This document shows, piece after piece, positions 44,127 to 52,978 of a stretch of 64,000 bases of DNA (its first letter is position 1; the number at the start of each line of letters is the position of its first letter). Position numbers and translations under genes: made by a program. The stretch comes from Sphingomonas sp. So64.6b (GTDB lineage: Bacteria > Pseudomonadota > Alphaproteobacteria > Sphingomonadales > Sphingomonadaceae), in NCBI RefSeq assembly GCF_014171475.1, contig NZ_CP048817.1, positions 496,001-560,000 on the forward strand, read 5' to 3'. Under the pieces are notes generated by a model that made no database searches, had not been told where the DNA came from, and saw only the letters and a list, made by a program, of their open reading frames with translations.

Positions 44127-44927
44127 TTAGTGGACAAACCGCGCGACCACGTCGCGATAGCTGCGGCTCACCTTGACCTGCGCGCCCGACCCCAGCACCA
44201 GGAAGCACTCGCCGTTGGTGTGCGGCTTCACTTCCTTGACCAGATCGAGATTGACGATGGTCGAGCGGTGTACCCGCTGAAAGCGGCGCGGGTCGAGCCG
44301 CTTTTCCAGATCCTTCATCGTTTCGCGCAGGATCAGCGTATTGTCGCCGGTATAGATGCACATATAGTCGCCGGCGGCGTCGATCCGCTCGATCGTGTCG
44401 ACATCGACGCGGAAGATCTGGCCGCGATCCTTGATGTTGATCAGCTTCTCGAACCGGTTCGACGATACCTGATCGCCGCCATCGCTCAGATTCTCGACCG
44501 AATCGGGCGCGACCTCGGCGAGCACTTCCTTCAGCCGATCGATCTCCTCGACACCGCGCTTCTCGGTCAGGCGCTGGCGCACCCGGTCGAGCGTATCGGC
44601 CAGCCGGCTCTCTTCGACCGGCTTCATCAGATAGTCGACCGCCTGGGCTTCGAACGCCTTCAGGGCATGGTCCGAATAGGCGGTGACGAACACGAACAGC
44701 GGCGGCTCGACCTCCATCAGGCCCTGCACGACCGAAAAGCCGTCGAACCCGGGCATCTGGATGTCGAGAAACACCAGGTCGGGCTTGTGCGTCTTGATCG
44801 CGCGGATCGCCTCGCGGCCATTCTGGCATTTGTCGATGATCTCGACATCTTCATGCGCCTGCAGTCGAAGCTCCAGCCCCTGAATCGCCAGGGGTTCGTC
44901 GTCGACCAATATCGTTCTAATCGTCAT
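44127..44927 (-). CDS. LytTR-type response regulator
   Basis: A 266-residue regulator with an N-terminal receiver (acidic pair in VDDEPLAIQ, phosphoacceptor aspartate in PDLVFLDIQMPGFDG, YLMKPVEE) and a C-terminal LytTR DNA-binding domain (IERIDAAGDYMCIYTGDNTLILRETMKDLEKRL, then RFQRVHRSTIVNLDLVKEV). The LytTR domain uses a beta fold rather than a helix-turn-helix. It overlaps its kinase gene by four bases (the ATG at 44927 overlaps the kinase stop). It is the output of that pair. Confidence 0.93.
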   Translation of the reverse strand: MTIRTILVDDEPLAIQGLELRLQAHEDVEIIDKCQNGREAIRAIKTHKPDLVFLDIQMPGFDGFSVVQGLMEVEPPLFVFVTAYSDHALKAFEAQAVDYLMKPVEESRLADTLDRVRQRLTEKRGVEEIDRLKEVLAEVAPDSVENLSDGGDQVSSNRFEKLINIKDRGQIFRVDVDTIERIDAAGDYMCIYTGDNTLILRETMKDLEKRLDPRRFQRVHRSTIVNLDLVKEVKPHTNGECFLVLGSGAQVKVSRSYRDVVARFVH

Positions 44928-46054
44928 GCAACCTCTCTAACCGGCTCATCGAGCTGGAACGGAATCTCGATCTCGACCTCGAACCCGCCACTGGGCAGGG
45001 ATCGGGTGTCGAAACGATGGTCGGGGCCATAGGCTTGCGCCAACCTTTCCCTGATATTGGCAAGGCCGACCCCAGTTGAAAGGGATGGACGTGCTTTCAT
45101 TTCATTCAAGCCCGGTCCGGTGTCGGATACGGCGATCTGCACCCGATCCCCGGCGAGCCGCGCAACCACGGCGATTTCGGCGCCTTCTTCCTTCGGCGTG
45201 ACCGCATATTTGATCGCGTTTTCGACCAGCGGCTGAAGCAGCAAAGACGGCAGGCGTGCCATGGCGACGCGCGGATCGACCTCGAAGCTCGGACGCAGCC
45301 GGTCCTCGAAGCGCATCTTCTCGATCTCGAGATAGAGTTTCAGCGTCTCGACCTCCTGCGCGATCGTGACATGAGCGGTCGGTTCGTTGGCGAGCGTGTA
45401 GCGCAGGAAGGACGACAGCCGGCTGAGCATCGCATTGGCGCGCTCGGTTTGTTTGAGCAGCACCAGGGTCGAGATCGAATTGAGCGTGTTGAACAGGAAA
45501 TGCGGGTTCAACTGATAACGCAACATCGCCAATTGCGCCGACGATGCGGTGTTCTCGAGCGCCGCCAGCTGGTCGATCTGCTCCTCGACGATCAGGTAGA
45601 AATTGATCCCGAAATAAAGCGCCGACCAGCCCGCCAGCACGGTGAAGTTGAGAAATATGGTACCCAGCACCAGGTTCAGATTGAGCCCCGGGTTGGCCAG
45701 TTTGATGAATGAGAAGGAAAATGCGTCGAGCACCGAATAGAGGATTGTCGCGATCGCCAGCGTGATGATGGTCAGCAGGATCGCGCTGATCCGCGGCAGC
45801 CCGCGATAATAGCCGTACAGCGTCGAGAGCAGCAGGGTGATGCAATAACCGACGATCGATTCGATGATCACCGGGATGATCACGTCGAGCGACGGACCGT
45901 TCGAAATGCTCGAGACGCTGCGCAGGATGAGGTAGCCGGTCCAGCCCGCCGCCTGCAGCGTCCAGAAGGCGCGGCTCTTCTCCTCGAAGAAGGGCCGCGA
46001 GAAGATGTCGGGCTTGGTCAGCGCCGGGATCGCCGGGATGGGGAGGGCAGGCAT
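44924..46054 (-). CDS. LytS/AlgZ-type sensor histidine kinase
   Basis: A 376-residue kinase. The start at 46054 (MPALPIPAIPAL) is chosen because the ORF upstream lacks a domain. Four hydrophobic segments in the first half (for example ILRSVSSISNG, ITLLLSTLYGYYRG, SAILLTIITLAIATILYSVL, FLNFTVLAGWSALYFG) make an integral membrane sensor. The phosphoacceptor region is QLAMLRYQLNPHFLFNTLNSISTLV, the His-kinase of the LytS family (PF06580), followed by an ATPase domain with LLQPLVENAIKYAV, VSDTGPGL and GVGLANIRERL. It precedes and overlaps the response regulator gene. Confidence 0.93.
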   Translation of the reverse strand: MPALPIPAIPALTKPDIFSRPFFEEKSRAFWTLQAAGWTGYLILRSVSSISNGPSLDVIIPVIIESIVGYCITLLLSTLYGYYRGLPRISAILLTIITLAIATILYSVLDAFSFSFIKLANPGLNLNLVLGTIFLNFTVLAGWSALYFGINFYLIVEEQIDQLAALENTASSAQLAMLRYQLNPHFLFNTLNSISTLVLLKQTERANAMLSRLSSFLRYTLANEPTAHVTIAQEVETLKLYLEIEKMRFEDRLRPSFEVDPRVAMARLPSLLLQPLVENAIKYAVTPKEEGAEIAVVARLAGDRVQIAVSDTGPGLNEMKARPSLSTGVGLANIRERLAQAYGPDHRFDTRSLPSGGFEVEIEIPFQLDEPVREVA

Positions 46055-46165
46055 CGGCCACGTCTTACAGTGACTGGGATGCCAGTGCAAAATTGTGTAC
46101 GCTAAGACCGTACAGTTCGTTTGCCGCCTGCGCGGCTGAGAAGCGAGCGAAGACGGAGAGATGCC

Positions 46166-46756
46166 ATGAACGCACCGCACGACCGGGCCCAGTTCACCGC
46201 CATGACCGAGGGTACGCAAGCGGACTGGACCCTAATCGGCAGCCATTTTAGTGAATTCTCGAAGGCATTACCGACGCGTGTTCTCACTCACCTGAAATTG
46301 CTCGACGGCGATTATGGGGGGTTCCCGGTCGATCGCCTTGAGCATTCGCTGCAGACCGCGACCCGTGCGCATCGCGATGGCCGTGATGAGGCCTATGTCG
46401 TTATGGCGCTGCTCCATGACATTGGCGATACGCTCGGTTCGTTCAATCATCCCGAGATCGGCGCAGCGATGCTCCGCCCGTTCGTGTCGGAAGAGGTGCA
46501 CTGGATCGCCAACACCCATGGCGTGTTCCAGGGCTATTATTTCTTCCATTATATCGGTGGCGACCGCGATATGCGCGAACAGTATCGCGGCCATCCGCAT
46601 TTCGAGGCCTGCGCTGAATTCTGCGAGAAATATGATCAGGCCGCGTTCGACCCGAATTATGACAGCGCGCCGCTCGATTTCTTCGAGCCGATGGTCGGCC
46701 GAGTGATGTCGCGCCCGATCAACAGCATCTACGCCAAGGTGGGCGAGGCGGCTTAG
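46166..46756 (+). CDS. HD-domain protein, PhnZ-like diiron oxygenase candidate
   Basis: A 196-residue protein starting at ATG 46166. H60, H84-D85 (ALLHDIGD) and H118 lie in the HD-domain pattern, and Asp residues occur near the C terminus (DPNYDS). The layout DRLEHSLQTATRAHRDG..VVMALLHDIGD and NTHGVFQGYYFFHY resembles the mixed-valence diiron oxygenases related to PhnZ and myo-inositol oxygenase, which carry a similar metal site. A hydrolase is the alternative. It diverges from the LytS-type kinase and ends tail to tail with the hydrolase gene, overlapping by four bases. Confidence 0.75.
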   Translation: MNAPHDRAQFTAMTEGTQADWTLIGSHFSEFSKALPTRVLTHLKLLDGDYGGFPVDRLEHSLQTATRAHRDGRDEAYVVMALLHDIGDTLGSFNHPEIGAAMLRPFVSEEVHWIANTHGVFQGYYFFHYIGGDRDMREQYRGHPHFEACAEFCEKYDQAAFDPNYDSAPLDFFEPMVGRVMSRPINSIYAKVGEAA

Positions 46757-47493
46757 CCGCGCCCCGTCGCGCCGCCCAAAATATCCGCGATCAGCCGCAG
46801 CACCTCCGGTCTTAGCTGCACGCCCATATGGCTCGCGCGGATTTCGACATTGCAGCACTGCGGGTCGTCATCCACGTGGCAGATCATGCCGTTGACCAGC
46901 CCGTCGCTGCGACTCCAGATCGCGGTCGACGGAACGGGCAGCGGGCGCACCACCTCGGCCGCCTGTTGCGTCACGCGCTCGCTATCGACCTTGTCCCCGC
47001 TCAGCAGTTCGAACGCGCGCCAGACATTGGTCGCGCGGGGCGATCCGGCGAACGGCGAACTGACCGTGATCACCTCACGCACCAAATCGGGCAAGCGATG
47101 CGCCGCGAATCGCGCCATGATTCCGCCGAGACTGACGCCGATCAACGTCACCGGCACGCCCGTTTCGGCATGCAATGCGCGGATGCGGTCGAGTAGCTTT
47201 TCGCCATCGTTGCCGACCGCACGACGGCCGATGTTGCGGCCCAATCCCCAACCTTCGGCGCGGTAACCGAGCCGTTCGAGATAGCGCCGCATGACGAAGT
47301 TCGAGCGGTCGGAATTAACCAGGCCAGGCAAGAGCAGCACTGGCCGCCCATCGCCTTTGGGCGCCGCATCGAGCATTTTGCGCGCGCCGAGCAGCGATAC
47401 GACGGCCCAGGCCGCGCGCGGCAATTCCGCCGCCCAGAGCAGCTTGGATGGCGGAGCATGGTCGCTCCCCGGCGCACTCCCCCGGACACTCAT
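46753..47493 (-). CDS. Alpha/beta hydrolase
   Basis: A 246-residue protein with an alpha/beta hydrolase core: RPVLLLPGLVNSDRSNFV (oxyanion region), GVSLGGIMARFAA (nucleophile elbow, Ser in G-V-S-L-G), and a C-terminal candidate histidine in IRASHMGVQL. Esterase or lipase activity is likely; the substrate is not evident. It overlaps the DUF2459 gene by four bases (same strand, upstream) and the HD gene by four bases (convergent), so it is probably co-translated with the DUF2459 gene. Start at ATG 47493. Confidence 0.85.
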   Translation of the reverse strand: MSVRGSAPGSDHAPPSKLLWAAELPRAAWAVVSLLGARKMLDAAPKGDGRPVLLLPGLVNSDRSNFVMRRYLERLGYRAEGWGLGRNIGRRAVGNDGEKLLDRIRALHAETGVPVTLIGVSLGGIMARFAAHRLPDLVREVITVSSPFAGSPRATNVWRAFELLSGDKVDSERVTQQAAEVVRPLPVPSTAIWSRSDGLVNGMICHVDDDPQCCNVEIRASHMGVQLRPEVLRLIADILGGATGRG

Positions 47494-48164
47494 CGCGCGA
47501 ACCAGCCAAGCACATTGACCGGGAACGGCGTCCAGCCGCCGATCCGCACACCGGCATGGCGCAGCGCATCGCCGGTCCAGGCGTTGCAGGTCTCGATCGC
47601 ACTATATTGGCCGTGCGCATCGTAAAAGGCGTCGTAACTGCCATAGCCGTACTGGTGCACGGTGCGGCCGTTCTCGACCCGGAAGCTCGCCCGCACGAAC
47701 GCGGCCAGCTTGCGATATTCCTCCGGGCGCAGCATTATTTCGCGGACATCCGGCCTTGACCGAGGCATGGCGACATGCTCGACATGCATCAGCGTCCGGT
47801 CGCTGCCGATCGCCGCACCGAGGATCGTCTGAAGCTTCACATCGGCCCAGGTCTGGGTCTCGAGATAAAAGGCCCGCTCGCCCCAGCCGATCGCGACATA
47901 GGGATGTGCAGCGAAGCGCGGGTCGGCGATATCGCCGGCCCGGGCCAGGTCGCTCCAGTCAAGCCCCTCGGCGACCACCGGCATGACCAGCCCGGTATGG
48001 ATGCCGTTGCTCTCGACGAAAATCCGTACACCCGTCTCCGGCGCACGCCAGCCGCTATTGGTCGGTAGCGCGCCGCCGACCATCCCCGCCGCGCCATAGC
48101 TTGTGGCCAATGTGGCGAATCCCAGCACCGACAAACTGACGATCTTCTTCCAGCGTGCTGACAT
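47490..48164 (-). CDS. DUF2459 (TIGR02117-like) protein with N-terminal membrane anchor
   Basis: A 224-residue protein starting at ATG 48164 with GGAG four bases upstream. A hydrophobic N terminus (KKIVSLSVLGFATLATSYGAAGMVGGAL) is a signal or anchor. The body has RIFVESNGIHTGLVMPV, DPRFAAHPYVAIGWGERAFYLETQTWAD and TCNAWTGDALRHAGV, matching DUF2459/TIGR02117 proteins; the family resembles cysteine peptidase-like folds (NAWT near the C terminus). No function is known. It overlaps the alpha/beta hydrolase start by four bases and diverges from phhA. Confidence 0.85.
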   Translation of the reverse strand: MSARWKKIVSLSVLGFATLATSYGAAGMVGGALPTNSGWRAPETGVRIFVESNGIHTGLVMPVVAEGLDWSDLARAGDIADPRFAAHPYVAIGWGERAFYLETQTWADVKLQTILGAAIGSDRTLMHVEHVAMPRSRPDVREIMLRPEEYRKLAAFVRASFRVENGRTVHQYGYGSYDAFYDAHGQYSAIETCNAWTGDALRHAGVRIGGWTPFPVNVLGWFAR

Positions 48165-48209
48165 CGCACTCCATTTCCTGCCGCGTTCGCGCTGTGATAT
48201 GCCATTTGC

Positions 48210-49082
48210 ATGACAGAGGATACGCATGTGCTCGACGCTCCGCCCGAGGGCGCGGCGGACGATTGGACGATAGCGCAGGACTGGTCGCACTATTCCGCGC
48301 AAGAACATGCGACCTGGGACATATTGTTCGAACGGCAGGCCAAATTGCTGCCCGGACGGGCGTCGAATGCCTATCTGCGCGGGCTCGACGTGCTCAAATT
48401 GTCCAAGCCCGGCATTCCCGATTTCGAGGAGCTGTCGGAGCGACTGATGGAACTGACCGGATGGCAGGTGGTCGCGGTGCCCGGTCTGGTGCCGGACGAG
48501 GTGTTTTTCGACCATATGGCCAACCGTCGGTTCGTTGCGGGCAATTTCATCCGTCGGCCGGATCAGCTCGACTATCTGCAGGAACCCGACGTGTTTCATG
48601 ATGTGTTCGGCCACGTGCCGATGCTCGCGGATCCGGTGTTCGCCGACTATCTCGCAGCTTATGGCCGGGGTGGGCAGCGCGCGCTCGGGCTTGACGCGCT
48701 TAAATATCTCGGGCGGCTTTATTGGTACACGGTCGAGTTCGGCCTGATCGCCGAGCCCGAGGGTCTGCGCATCTATGGCTCGGGCATAGTGTCGAGTTTT
48801 GCCGAAAGCCGCTTCGCGCTCGACGATCCGAGCCCCAACCGGATCGCCTTCGATCTCGCGCGGGTGATGCGCACCGAATACCGGATCGACGATTTCCAGC
48901 AAAATTATTTCGTCATTCCGAGTTTCGACGAACTGCTCCGCCTCACCGTCGAAACCGACTTCGCGCCGCTTTACGAGTCGCTGAAGATGTTACCGGATAT
49001 TCCGGTCGCGGCGCTCGATCCGACCGATATCGTGCTCACCCGGGGCACGCAGGTTTACGCTAACGCAAAGGCGGCAGTATGA
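48210..49082 (+). CDS. phhA: Phenylalanine 4-monooxygenase
   Basis: A 290-residue aromatic amino acid hydroxylase. The iron ligands H130, H135 and E176 are in FHDVFGHVP and YWYTVEFGLI, matching the facial triad of bacterial phenylalanine hydroxylase. The family converts phenylalanine to tyrosine with tetrahydropterin and oxygen. It starts the phhA-ridA operon, with the ridA start overlapping the phhA stop. It has no obvious Shine-Dalgarno, and only 45 bases separate it from the DUF2459 gene on the opposite strand. No phhB (pterin dehydratase) is seen nearby. Confidence 0.95.
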   Translation: MTEDTHVLDAPPEGAADDWTIAQDWSHYSAQEHATWDILFERQAKLLPGRASNAYLRGLDVLKLSKPGIPDFEELSERLMELTGWQVVAVPGLVPDEVFFDHMANRRFVAGNFIRRPDQLDYLQEPDVFHDVFGHVPMLADPVFADYLAAYGRGGQRALGLDALKYLGRLYWYTVEFGLIAEPEGLRIYGSGIVSSFAESRFALDDPSPNRIAFDLARVMRTEYRIDDFQQNYFVIPSFDELLRLTVETDFAPLYESLKMLPDIPVAALDPTDIVLTRGTQVYANAKAAV

Positions 49083-49525
49083 AGAAAATCATGGCACTGG
49101 CCTGTGTGCTGGCGTCGCCGCCGGCGGCATCGGCGCAGGAAATTTCCAACCCGTCGACCGTCGCGCCGCCGATCGGACGCTATTCGCATCTGGCGGTAGT
49201 GCCGGCAGGGTCCGACATGCTCTATGTGGCCGGCCAGATCGGTAACGCGCCGGACGGGAGCATCGCCGCAGATGCGGAGGCGCAATATGAGCGCGCATTG
49301 CGCAATATCGTGGCGATCCTTGCGAGCCAGGGCGCAAGCCCGCACAATATCGTCAAGCTGACCGCCTATCTGGTCAAGCCGCTCGATTATGAACGCTCGT
49401 CGGCGATCCGCAAGGCAGTGCTTGGCGATGCGGTGCCGCCATCGACATTGGTGTATGTCGTGCGCCTTGCCCGGCCTGAATTGCTGGTCGAGGTCGATGC
49501 CATCGCGGTAAAGCCTAAAAGCTAA
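49079..49525 (+). CDS. RidA-family protein with a signal peptide
   Basis: A 148-residue RidA/YjgF-type protein carrying an N-terminal signal peptide (MKKIMALACVLASPPAASAQ, to about residue 19), so it is probably periplasmic, unlike cytoplasmic RidA. The body shows PIGRYSHLAVVPAGSDMLYVAGQIG, QYERALRNIVAILASQG and VVRLARPELLVEVDAIAV, with the conserved arginine of the imine-deaminase active site. RidA hydrolyses reactive imines from amino acid metabolism. Translation is coupled to phhA by a four-base overlap. Why an imine deaminase would be exported here is not clear. Confidence 0.88.
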   Translation: MKKIMALACVLASPPAASAQEISNPSTVAPPIGRYSHLAVVPAGSDMLYVAGQIGNAPDGSIAADAEAQYERALRNIVAILASQGASPHNIVKLTAYLVKPLDYERSSAIRKAVLGDAVPPSTLVYVVRLARPELLVEVDAIAVKPKS

Positions 49526-49830
49526 ACCATCGAGTGTTGCATGTGCAGGAGGCCGGCCATGCGCGCGACTTTTAGCGCTCGTAGCGCTTTGGCAATCCTG
49601 TTCCGACAATAGGAAAGAGCGAGCCGGTATGAGTCCGGCAACGGATGACCTGCCCGACCCTGTGCCTTAGTTGAATCGCCGCTGGTGATGGGACTGTGGA
49701 GAACCGCGGCGGGAGATATGGGACACCGGATGTGTCTTATCTTTGCCGCCATATCGGTGAGAGGTTGGCATATAAGTCTTTATATATCAAATACTTAATT
49801 TGAAACAGGCGAGCGTGGGTAGCATGGGCT
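49526..49830. other. Non-coding region after ridA, with AT-rich island
   Basis: Some 305 bases without a convincing gene. GC content falls sharply at 49770-49805 (TATAAGTCTTTATATATCAAATACTTAATT), unlike the rest of the window. A 76-codon reverse ORF at 49522-49752 has no protein-like features. The island precedes a rho-independent terminator, so a short non-coding transcript is conceivable. Confidence 0.4.
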
Positions 49831-49855
49831 CCTCCCCGGCACGGGGAGGGTTTTT
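49831..49855 (+). terminator. Rho-independent terminator reading forward
   Basis: Stem CCTCCCC (49831-49837) with GGGGAGG (49843-49849), five-base loop, then GTTTTT (49850-49855). The T-run shows it ends transcripts on the forward strand. It lies only four bases beyond the prmA stop on the opposite strand, so it may also insulate prmA. Confidence 0.85.
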
Positions 49856-49858
49856 ATT

Positions 49859-50833
49859 CTACCAATTGCCGAATCCCGGCGTTTCGCCCGCGCCGCCGGG
49901 TCCGAGCCGGGTCACGCGATCATGGCCGTGGCGTACGCGCTTGCGCAGGCGAAGTGCCGGCCAGTCGCCGGTGTCGATCCGGCCCGCAAGCCTTAGCCCC
50001 TGCCGGCGATAGGCGCGCAGCACGGCATCGGCCTGGTTGTTGAGCAAGCCCGCGAGAACCAGCGTGCCGCCCTCCGCCAGAGCCATGCCGATGCTCGGGG
50101 CGAGCGCGATCAGCGGGCCGGCCAGGATATTGGCTACGATCAGGTCATAGGGTGCGCGGCCGATCAGCAATGGATGTTCGAGCCCCGGCGCGACGGCGAG
50201 CGCGAGTTGGCGAGGACCGTTTCCGAGTACTATTCCATTGAGCTCGGCATTCTCCGCCGTCACATCGATCGACGCCGCGTCGATATCCGACGCGGTGGCA
50301 TAAGCGCCGGGCCACAGATGCATCGCGGCGAAGGCGAGCAATCCGGTGCCGGTGCCGATATCGACCAGGTTGCGCGCGCGTTCGCCCCGCACGCGCATCG
50401 CATCGAGCGTCAACAGGCAGCCAGTGGTCGTCTCGTGCTGGCCGGTACCGAAGGCGCGGCTCGCTTCGATGCGGAAGGCACGTGCGCCGGCCGGAATAGC
50501 GCCCTTGTTGGCGTCGGTGTGGACGTAGAAGCGGCCGGCATGAACCGGCTCGATCCCCGACTGGCTGAGCGTGATCCAATCGGCATCGGGCACGCGCTCG
50601 GCGGTCGCCTTGGCCTTGGTCGAACTAGGCGCCAGCGCACGCACCGCGGCGATTGCGGCCTTGTCCGGCTTGCCCTCGAAATAAGCGTCCAGCCGCCAGC
50701 GCAGCGGGTCGTCCGTGACCTCCTCGCTGGTCATCAGCACCGGTGCCGGATCGATACCGAGGTCGTCCGCCGCGTCGATCGCTTCGGCTTCCGCGCGCGT
50801 GCAAGGCAGAGTGAGCTTCCAGCTATCGGACAT
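49859..50833 (-). CDS. prmA: Ribosomal protein L11 methyltransferase
   Basis: A 324-residue SAM-dependent methyltransferase with the PrmA pattern: RAFGTGQHETTTGCLL (characteristic), VDIGTGTGLLAFAA (motif I), ASDIDAASIDVTAENAELN, and IVANILAGPLIALAP (NxL-type active site). PrmA trimethylates ribosomal protein L11. Start at ATG 50833, overlapping the SDR gene's 3' end by eleven bases, so the two are probably one transcript. It ends near the terminator at 49831. Confidence 0.93.
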   Translation of the reverse strand: MSDSWKLTLPCTRAEAEAIDAADDLGIDPAPVLMTSEEVTDDPLRWRLDAYFEGKPDKAAIAAVRALAPSSTKAKATAERVPDADWITLSQSGIEPVHAGRFYVHTDANKGAIPAGARAFRIEASRAFGTGQHETTTGCLLTLDAMRVRGERARNLVDIGTGTGLLAFAAMHLWPGAYATASDIDAASIDVTAENAELNGIVLGNGPRQLALAVAPGLEHPLLIGRAPYDLIVANILAGPLIALAPSIGMALAEGGTLVLAGLLNNQADAVLRAYRRQGLRLAGRIDTGDWPALRLRKRVRHGHDRVTRLGPGGAGETPGFGNW

Positions 50834-51524
50834 AACTTGCTCCGTTTACGTCGATCACCGACCCGGTCATCGACGCTGGCGCCTCGAGCGCAAGGAACTT
50901 TGCCGCTATGGCGACTTCCGCTGGCTCGGCGACGCGGCCGAGCGGGATATCGGCGAGCAATTTATCGCCGCCCCGGCTCGACAGATAATCGTCGGCCATT
51001 CCGGTCATGGTGAAGCCGGGGCAGATCGCGAAGGCCAGGATGCCCTGCGCCGCGTAACCCCGCGCGATCGACTTGGTCATCGCGACCATGCCGGCCTTGG
51101 AAGCGGCATAGTGCCAATGTTCGGGCGAATCGCCGCGATAGGCGGCGCGGCTCGCGATATTGACGATCCGGCCGCTACTAGCGCGCTCCCGCCAGTGAAG
51201 GACGGCGAGGCGGCACAGTTCGGCGGATGCGGTCAGGTTGATGCGCATCGTGCGCTCCCAGTCCGTCACCCATTCGGCTTGCGGACGGTCGATCGGGTTC
51301 GCTTCGAAGATGCCGGCATTGTTGATCAGCACATCGATCCGACCATCGAGCTGTTCGAGCGCGGTATCCCACAGGGTTTGCGGACCCGTCGTATCGGCGA
51401 AATCGGCGGAAATGCCGCTGGCCGTGCCATGGCCCACGAGCCGGACGTCACCGCTATCGAGTGCGCTGGCGATAGCCGCGCCGATGCCCCGACTGCTGCC
51501 GGTGAGGAGGATATGGGTGGTCAT
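50823..51524 (-). CDS. SDR-family dehydrogenase/reductase
   Basis: A 233-residue SDR, start at ATG 51524. Cofactor loop TGSSRGIGAAIAS, NNAGIF, Ser in IASRAAYRG, YAASK (YxxxK) and CPGFTMTGM, ending in GSVIDVNGASYVR, the usual FabG-like end. Enzymes of this type reduce 3-oxoacyl-ACP or oxidise alcohols; nothing nearby shows the substrate. The gene overlaps prmA by eleven bases. A small palindrome lies between it and the end of the methyl-accepting gene. Confidence 0.88.
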   Translation of the reverse strand: MTTHILLTGSSRGIGAAIASALDSGDVRLVGHGTASGISADFADTTGPQTLWDTALEQLDGRIDVLINNAGIFEANPIDRPQAEWVTDWERTMRINLTASAELCRLAVLHWRERASSGRIVNIASRAAYRGDSPEHWHYAASKAGMVAMTKSIARGYAAQGILAFAICPGFTMTGMADDYLSSRGGDKLLADIPLGRVAEPAEVAIAAKFLALEAPASMTGSVIDVNGASYVR

Positions 51525-51562
51525 GGGGAGCGCTCTACGCTTGGCGGGCCAGCGCAACAACT

Positions 51563-51586
51563 CCCTCTCCCGCAGGCGGGAGAGGG
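51563..51586. repeat. GC-rich palindrome after the methyl-accepting gene
   Basis: Perfect eleven-base-pair stem CCCTCTCCCGC (51563-51573) with GCGGGAGAGGG (51576-51586), two-base loop, one base after the stop of the gene ending at 51588. The core CTCCCGC..GCGGGAG matches the ahpC-ahpD element. No T-run; it could still act as a transcript end. Confidence 0.7.
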
Positions 51587-51587
51587 C

Positions 51588-52958
51588 TTAGGCTGCGACG
51601 CTGGCCGAGAAGCCGTCGGCTGCGCTGCGTAGCATCATCAGCCGTTCGTTGACCTCGTCGAAATCGCGCTCGAGCGTGTCGATCTCGCTCGCGACATTTT
51701 CGGTGTCCTCGCGGATCATGGCGATGGTGTTGGACATCGAATCCGCAGCGAGTGCGGTTTCGTCGACCGCAGCGGTGATCGCGGTCACGGTCTGCGCCTG
51801 GGCTTCCATCGCGAAACGGATGCGGTTGGCGCTTTCCTGCACCTCGGCAACGGTCGCCTTGATCGATGCGTTGGTGTCGACGGTCGAGCGGGTGGCCGAC
51901 TGGATTGCGGCGATCTTGGCGGCGATGTCGTCGGTCGCGCGCGCGGTCTGGTTGGCGAGGCTCTTCACTTCCTGCGCGACCACCGCGAAGCCACGACCGG
52001 CATCGCCGGCGCGCGCCGCTTCGATCGTCGCGTTGAGCGCGAGCAGGTTGGTCTGGCCGGCAATGTCGCGGATCAGGCCGAGGATCGATTCGATCGACTT
52101 GGCGTGATCGGACAGCGTTTCCGACATGCCGACCGCATCACCGGCCTGGCCCGACGCGCGCGTCGCAATATCGGTCGCCGCCTCGACTTCGGTACGGGCA
52201 TCTTCGATCGCCCGGATCAGGCCGGCGGCGGTGTGTGCCGCCTCGCGCATCGCGACCGCCGATTGCTCGGCTGCAGCGGCGACTTCGGATGTCTTGCCGA
52301 GCATGCCGCGCGCCGATGACGAGGCGCCTTTGGCCTGGACGCGGATCCGCGTGCCGAGTGTCGCCGTGCCTTCGATCGACTGGCCGATGCTTTCGCTGAA
52401 CTGAGTCGATCGGGCGCGGCGTTCGTCGCGCGCGCGCTCGGCATCGCAGCTGCCCAGATAAGTGGTCATGACATCGGCCTCGACCAGCGCGAGGCGCTGG
52501 ATGATGTCCGCCAGGTGTTGCGCCCGCCCGGTGTCGCCATTGAGCCGCTCGGCAATGATCTTGAGCGTCTGGCTATGCGCAAAACTCAGCGACGAGAGCA
52601 AAGCGGGAAGCGGCACACTGGCTTCGTAGGATTCGCTCGCATGGCCGAAAGCGAGGGTCATCCACTGGTCGCCGAACGGATCGGCATATTTGATCTTGGT
52701 GTAGCGTGTGCTGCGCGCGATACGTTTCGCGAGCAATTCGTTGCTCATCAACGGCTTGATATGCGCCGTCGATGGCAATGACATGTAATGATTCCAGAAG
52801 GCACGGGCGATCGCTTCCTCCGACCCTTCGATCAGGGTGGATATCTCAGCGCTGGCCGCGGCGATCGCACGGTCCCAGTCATAATCGCCGACGCGTTCTG
52901 CGGCGCTGCGCGCGCCGCCGCTCCAGCTACCTAACGTGCTGTTATTTGCTTGTGCCAA
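51588..52958 (-). CDS. Soluble methyl-accepting protein with globin-like sensor
   Basis: A 456-residue cytoplasmic methyl-accepting protein without any membrane helix. The N-terminal 180 residues look like a globin-coupled sensor; H106 ([18 protein letters not shown]) and H128 ([10 protein letters not shown]) are candidate haem-proximal histidines. The C-terminal half is the signalling domain, with the hairpin tip region [49 protein letters not shown]. It would signal oxygen or a related gas to a CheA. No other chemotaxis gene is in the window. It is followed 20 bases upstream by a second copy at 52979-54337. Confidence 0.8.
   Translation of the reverse strand: MAQANNSTLGSWSGGARSAAERVGDYDWDRAIAAASAEISTLIEGSEEAIARAFWNHYMSLPSTAHIKPLMSNELLAKRIARSTRYTKIKYADPFGDQWMTLAFGHASESYEASVPLPALLSSLSFAHSQTLKIIAERLNGDTGRAQHLADIIQRLALVEADVMTTYLGSCDAERARDERRARSTQFSESIGQSIEGTATLGTRIRVQAKGASSSARGMLGKTSEVAAAAEQSAVAMREAAHTAAGLIRAIEDARTEVEAATDIATRASGQAGDAVGMSETLSDHAKSIESILGLIRDIAGQTNLLALNATIEAARAGDAGRGFAVVAQEVKSLANQTARATDDIAAKIAAIQSATRSTVDTNASIKATVAEVQESANRIRFAMEAQAQTVTAITAAVDETALAADSMSNTIAMIREDTENVASEIDTLERDFDEVNERLMMLRSAADGFSASVAA
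51754..52136 (-). repeat. 383-base identical segment, copy in first sensor gene
   Basis: This stretch is base-for-base identical to 53145-53527 in the neighbouring gene by line-by-line comparison. It covers most of the shared signalling domain. A further stretch of about 108 bases (from about 52182 to 52289) is also identical or nearly so. The flanking sensor regions differ strongly. Confidence 0.85.
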
Positions 52959-52978
52959 AAGGTCGTCCTCTCAATTGC

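Noticed and set aside
43617-45032. 471-residue forward ORF opposite the PEP-mutase-family and LytTR genes
   Set aside because: It crosses two well-supported reverse genes and is rich in Asp/His/Arg as typical for shadows.
49522-49752. 76-residue reverse ORF after ridA
   Set aside because: No domain, no ribosome-binding site and irregular composition; treated as non-coding.
51563-51586. Palindrome as a classical rho-independent terminator
   Set aside because: No T-run on either strand; recorded as a repeat instead.
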